NCBI GenBank assembly: GCA_002690085.1
Contig: NZDM01000035.1
Location: forward strand, 2,978-9,451
Direction: 5' to 3'
Length of the DNA stretch: 6,474 nt
DNA from: Flavobacteriaceae bacterium
Lineage (GTDB): Bacteria; Bacteroidota; Bacteroidia; Flavobacteriales; Flavobacteriaceae
Positions 4,991 to 6,474 of this stretch are shown here, piece after piece. The notes under the pieces are model-generated. The model did not search any database, had not been told where the DNA came from, and was given only the letters and a program-made list of their open reading frames with translations. The translations under genes were made by a program, and so were the position numbers. The first letter of the stretch is position 1. The number at the start of each line of letters is the position of its first letter.

Positions 4991-6474
4991 ATGATAAAAT
5001 CAATGAACATAAAAGCAGCATTAAAGGCGCTTGATGTTAAGCCGCACAACTCTGGAACATCAACAGGGTCTAAGTGGATGTCCGCTGGGAAAAATATAGC
5101 CTCTTTTTCGCCTGTAGATGGAGCAAAAATTGGGTCTGTTTCTGCCACAACATCTACAGAGTATGATGAAGTGATGATCGCTTCGACATCTGCATTTAAA
5201 ACTTGGCGATTAATACCTGCGCCACAAAGGGGAGAAATTGTAAGACAATTCGGTGAACGTCTTAGGGTTCTTAAAAAGCCTTTAGGACAATTAGTTTCCT
5301 ATGAAATGGGTAAAAGCCTGCAGGAAGGATTAGGCGAAGTTCAAGAAATGATTGACATCTGTGATTTTGCAGTAGGCCTTTCTCGGCAATTACACGGCTT
5401 AACTATGCACTCTGAAAGACCTGGTCATAGAATGTATGAGCAATACCATCCACTCGGTGTGGTTGGGATAATTTCTGCATTTAACTTTCCTGTTGCCGTA
5501 TGGGCATGGAATACTGCCTTGGCATGGATTTGCGGAGATGTTTGTGTTTGGAAGCCATCAGAGAAAACGCCTTTGTGCGGTATTGCTTGTCAAAAGATCG
5601 CAGCGGATGTGTTTGCACAAAACAATCTGCCTGAAGGAATTTCTTGCCTGATAAATGGGGACTATAAAGTGGGGGAATATTTGACCAAGGATAATCGAAT
5701 TCCTCTTGTTTCGGCTACAGGCTCAACACGAATGGGTAAAATTGTTGCCAAAACAGTCGGAGAACGCTTGGGGAAATCCCTTTTAGAATTAGGAGGAAAT
5801 AATGCCATTATTGTAACGCCAGACGCCGATATTAAAATGACTGTTATTGGGGCTGTCTTTGGCGCTGTTGGAACAGCTGGACAACGCTGTACCTCTACAA
5901 GACGTCTTATCATCCATGAATCTATATATGATAAAGTTAAATCTGCCCTGGTGGACGCCTATGGCCAATTGCGAATTGGAAATCCATTGGATGAAAAAAA
6001 TCATGTGGGGCCGCTAATTGATAGCGATGCGGTCAAAAATTACCTAAACGCCCTTGAGTCGGTAACCTCTGAGGGTGGAAAAATTATTGTTGAAGGCGGT
6101 GTGTTAGAGGGCGGTGACTACAAAAGCGGATGTTATGTAAAACCTGCTATTGCCGAAGCAAAAAACAACTTTAAGATTGTACAACACGAAACGTTTGCCC
6201 CCGTTTTATACCTTTTAGAATATTCGGGCAGCATTGAAAATGCCATTGAAATGCAAAACGGTGTGGCCCAAGGGCTTTCCTCAGCCGTAATGACCAACAA
6301 CCTAAGGGAGGCGGAGCTGTTCTTGTCTCAAGCTGGAAGTGACTGTGGAATTGCCAACGTCAATATCGGCACTTCCGGTGCGGAAATTGGCGGAGCTTTT
6401 GGAGGGGAAAAGGACACTGGCGGCGGCCGTGAATCTGGAAGTGATGCCTGGAAGATTTATATGAGGCGACAAAC
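4991..6474 (+). CDS. amaB: L-piperideine-6-carboxylate / alpha-aminoadipic semialdehyde dehydrogenase (ALDH7 type), 3' partial
   Basis: This NAD(P)-dependent aldehyde dehydrogenase is predicted to oxidise alpha-aminoadipic semialdehyde, the open form of piperideine-6-carboxylate, to alpha-aminoadipate in lysine catabolism, in the cytosol. The frame is open from the ATG to the right edge: 494 full codons, then two bases. The catalytic Cys300 is in GTAGQRCTSTRR and the general base Glu266 in LLELGGNN. Asn165 (ISAFNFPVAVWAWN) and Lys188 (VWKPSEKTP) are the oxyanion and cofactor residues; SATGSTRMGK is the nucleotide-binding turn. Glu119 (GEVQE) and Arg299 align with Glu121 and Arg301 of human ALDH7A1, which bind the aminoadipate head group, so substrate assignment is better than for a generic ALDH. 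It ends at WKIYMRRQ, about 20 residues before the usual C-terminus. A start at Met5 (5003) is also possible. No lysine aminotransferase gene is visible here. Confidence 0.92.
   Translation, partial: MIKSMNIKAALKALDVKPHNSGTSTGSKWMSAGKNIASFSPVDGAKIGSVSATTSTEYDEVMIASTSAFKTWRLIPAPQRGEIVRQFGERLRVLKKPLGQLVSYEMGKSLQEGLGEVQEMIDICDFAVGLSRQLHGLTMHSERPGHRMYEQYHPLGVVGIISAFNFPVAVWAWNTALAWICGDVCVWKPSEKTPLCGIACQKIAADVFAQNNLPEGISCLINGDYKVGEYLTKDNRIPLVSATGSTRMGKIVAKTVGERLGKSLLELGGNNAIIVTPDADIKMTVIGAVFGAVGTAGQRCTSTRRLIIHESIYDKVKSALVDAYGQLRIGNPLDEKNHVGPLIDSDAVKNYLNALESVTSEGGKIIVEGGVLEGGDYKSGCYVKPAIAEAKNNFKIVQHETFAPVLYLLEYSGSIENAIEMQNGVAQGLSSAVMTNNLREAELFLSQAGSDCGIANVNIGTSGAEIGGAFGGEKDTGGGRESGSDAWKIYMRRQ

Noticed and set aside
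4960..6004. Minus-strand open frames inside the aldehyde dehydrogenase gene
   Set aside because: The + strand encodes a continuous ALDH7 protein with all catalytic residues through this stretch. The minus frames are shadows.
1..6474. Mobile element, CRISPR, defence or biosynthetic cluster
   Set aside because: All genes are core metabolism or conserved flavobacterial genes in an expected order, with no transposase, integrase, long repeat or spacer array.

Overview
The window looks like ordinary chromosomal DNA from a member of the Bacteroidota, most likely class Flavobacteriia. Three things point there. The proteins have flavobacterial character, including an IPExxxVDY-type protein, which I know only from this group. 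Intergenic DNA is very AT-rich, with a Bacteroidota-type -7 box (TAnnTTTG) and essentially no Shine-Dalgarno sequences. The gene order acpP, fabF, rnc, IPExxxVDY protein, pyk is one I associate with flavobacterial core genomes. I cannot name a genus.

Layout, all genes on the + strand. 1-164: non-coding leader with a good acpP promoter, a short direct repeat and possibly a divergent promoter. 165-398: acpP, acyl carrier protein. 416-1669: fabF, 3-oxoacyl-ACP synthase II. 1673-2407: rnc, ribonuclease III, with a TTG start. 2408-2528: a 121-nt gap with a weak promoter candidate. 2529-3005: IPExxxVDY-type protein of unknown function. 3005-4441: pyk, pyruvate kinase, sharing one base with the previous stop. 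4467-4937: CYTH/triphosphate-tunnel protein, with a TTG start. 4938-4990: short gap with a second weak promoter candidate. 4991 to the right edge: an ALDH7-type aldehyde dehydrogenase (piperideine-6-carboxylate / alpha-aminoadipic semialdehyde dehydrogenase), cut by the window end about 20 residues before its expected C-terminus.

How they fit together: acpP and fabF supply the carrier and an elongating condensing enzyme of type II fatty acid synthesis, and are very likely co-transcribed with rnc, the double-stranded RNA processing enzyme. The IPExxxVDY gene and pyk are translationally coupled by a TAATG overlap, and the CYTH gene follows after 25 nt, so these three probably form one transcript making the last enzyme of glycolysis. 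The aldehyde dehydrogenase probably has its own promoter and belongs to lysine catabolism.

I see no tRNA, rRNA, CRISPR array, insertion sequence, attachment site, origin or convincing intrinsic terminator, and no stretch over 300 bases lacks a gene. I found no evidence of a novel multi-gene system. The points worth a second look are sequence details: a RNase III metal-ligand position that is Asn rather than Asp, an IPExxxVDY protein that has lost the Ile and Pro of its name-giving motif, a potassium-independent pyruvate kinase signature, TTG starts fixed by adjacent stops, and small elements in the gaps.
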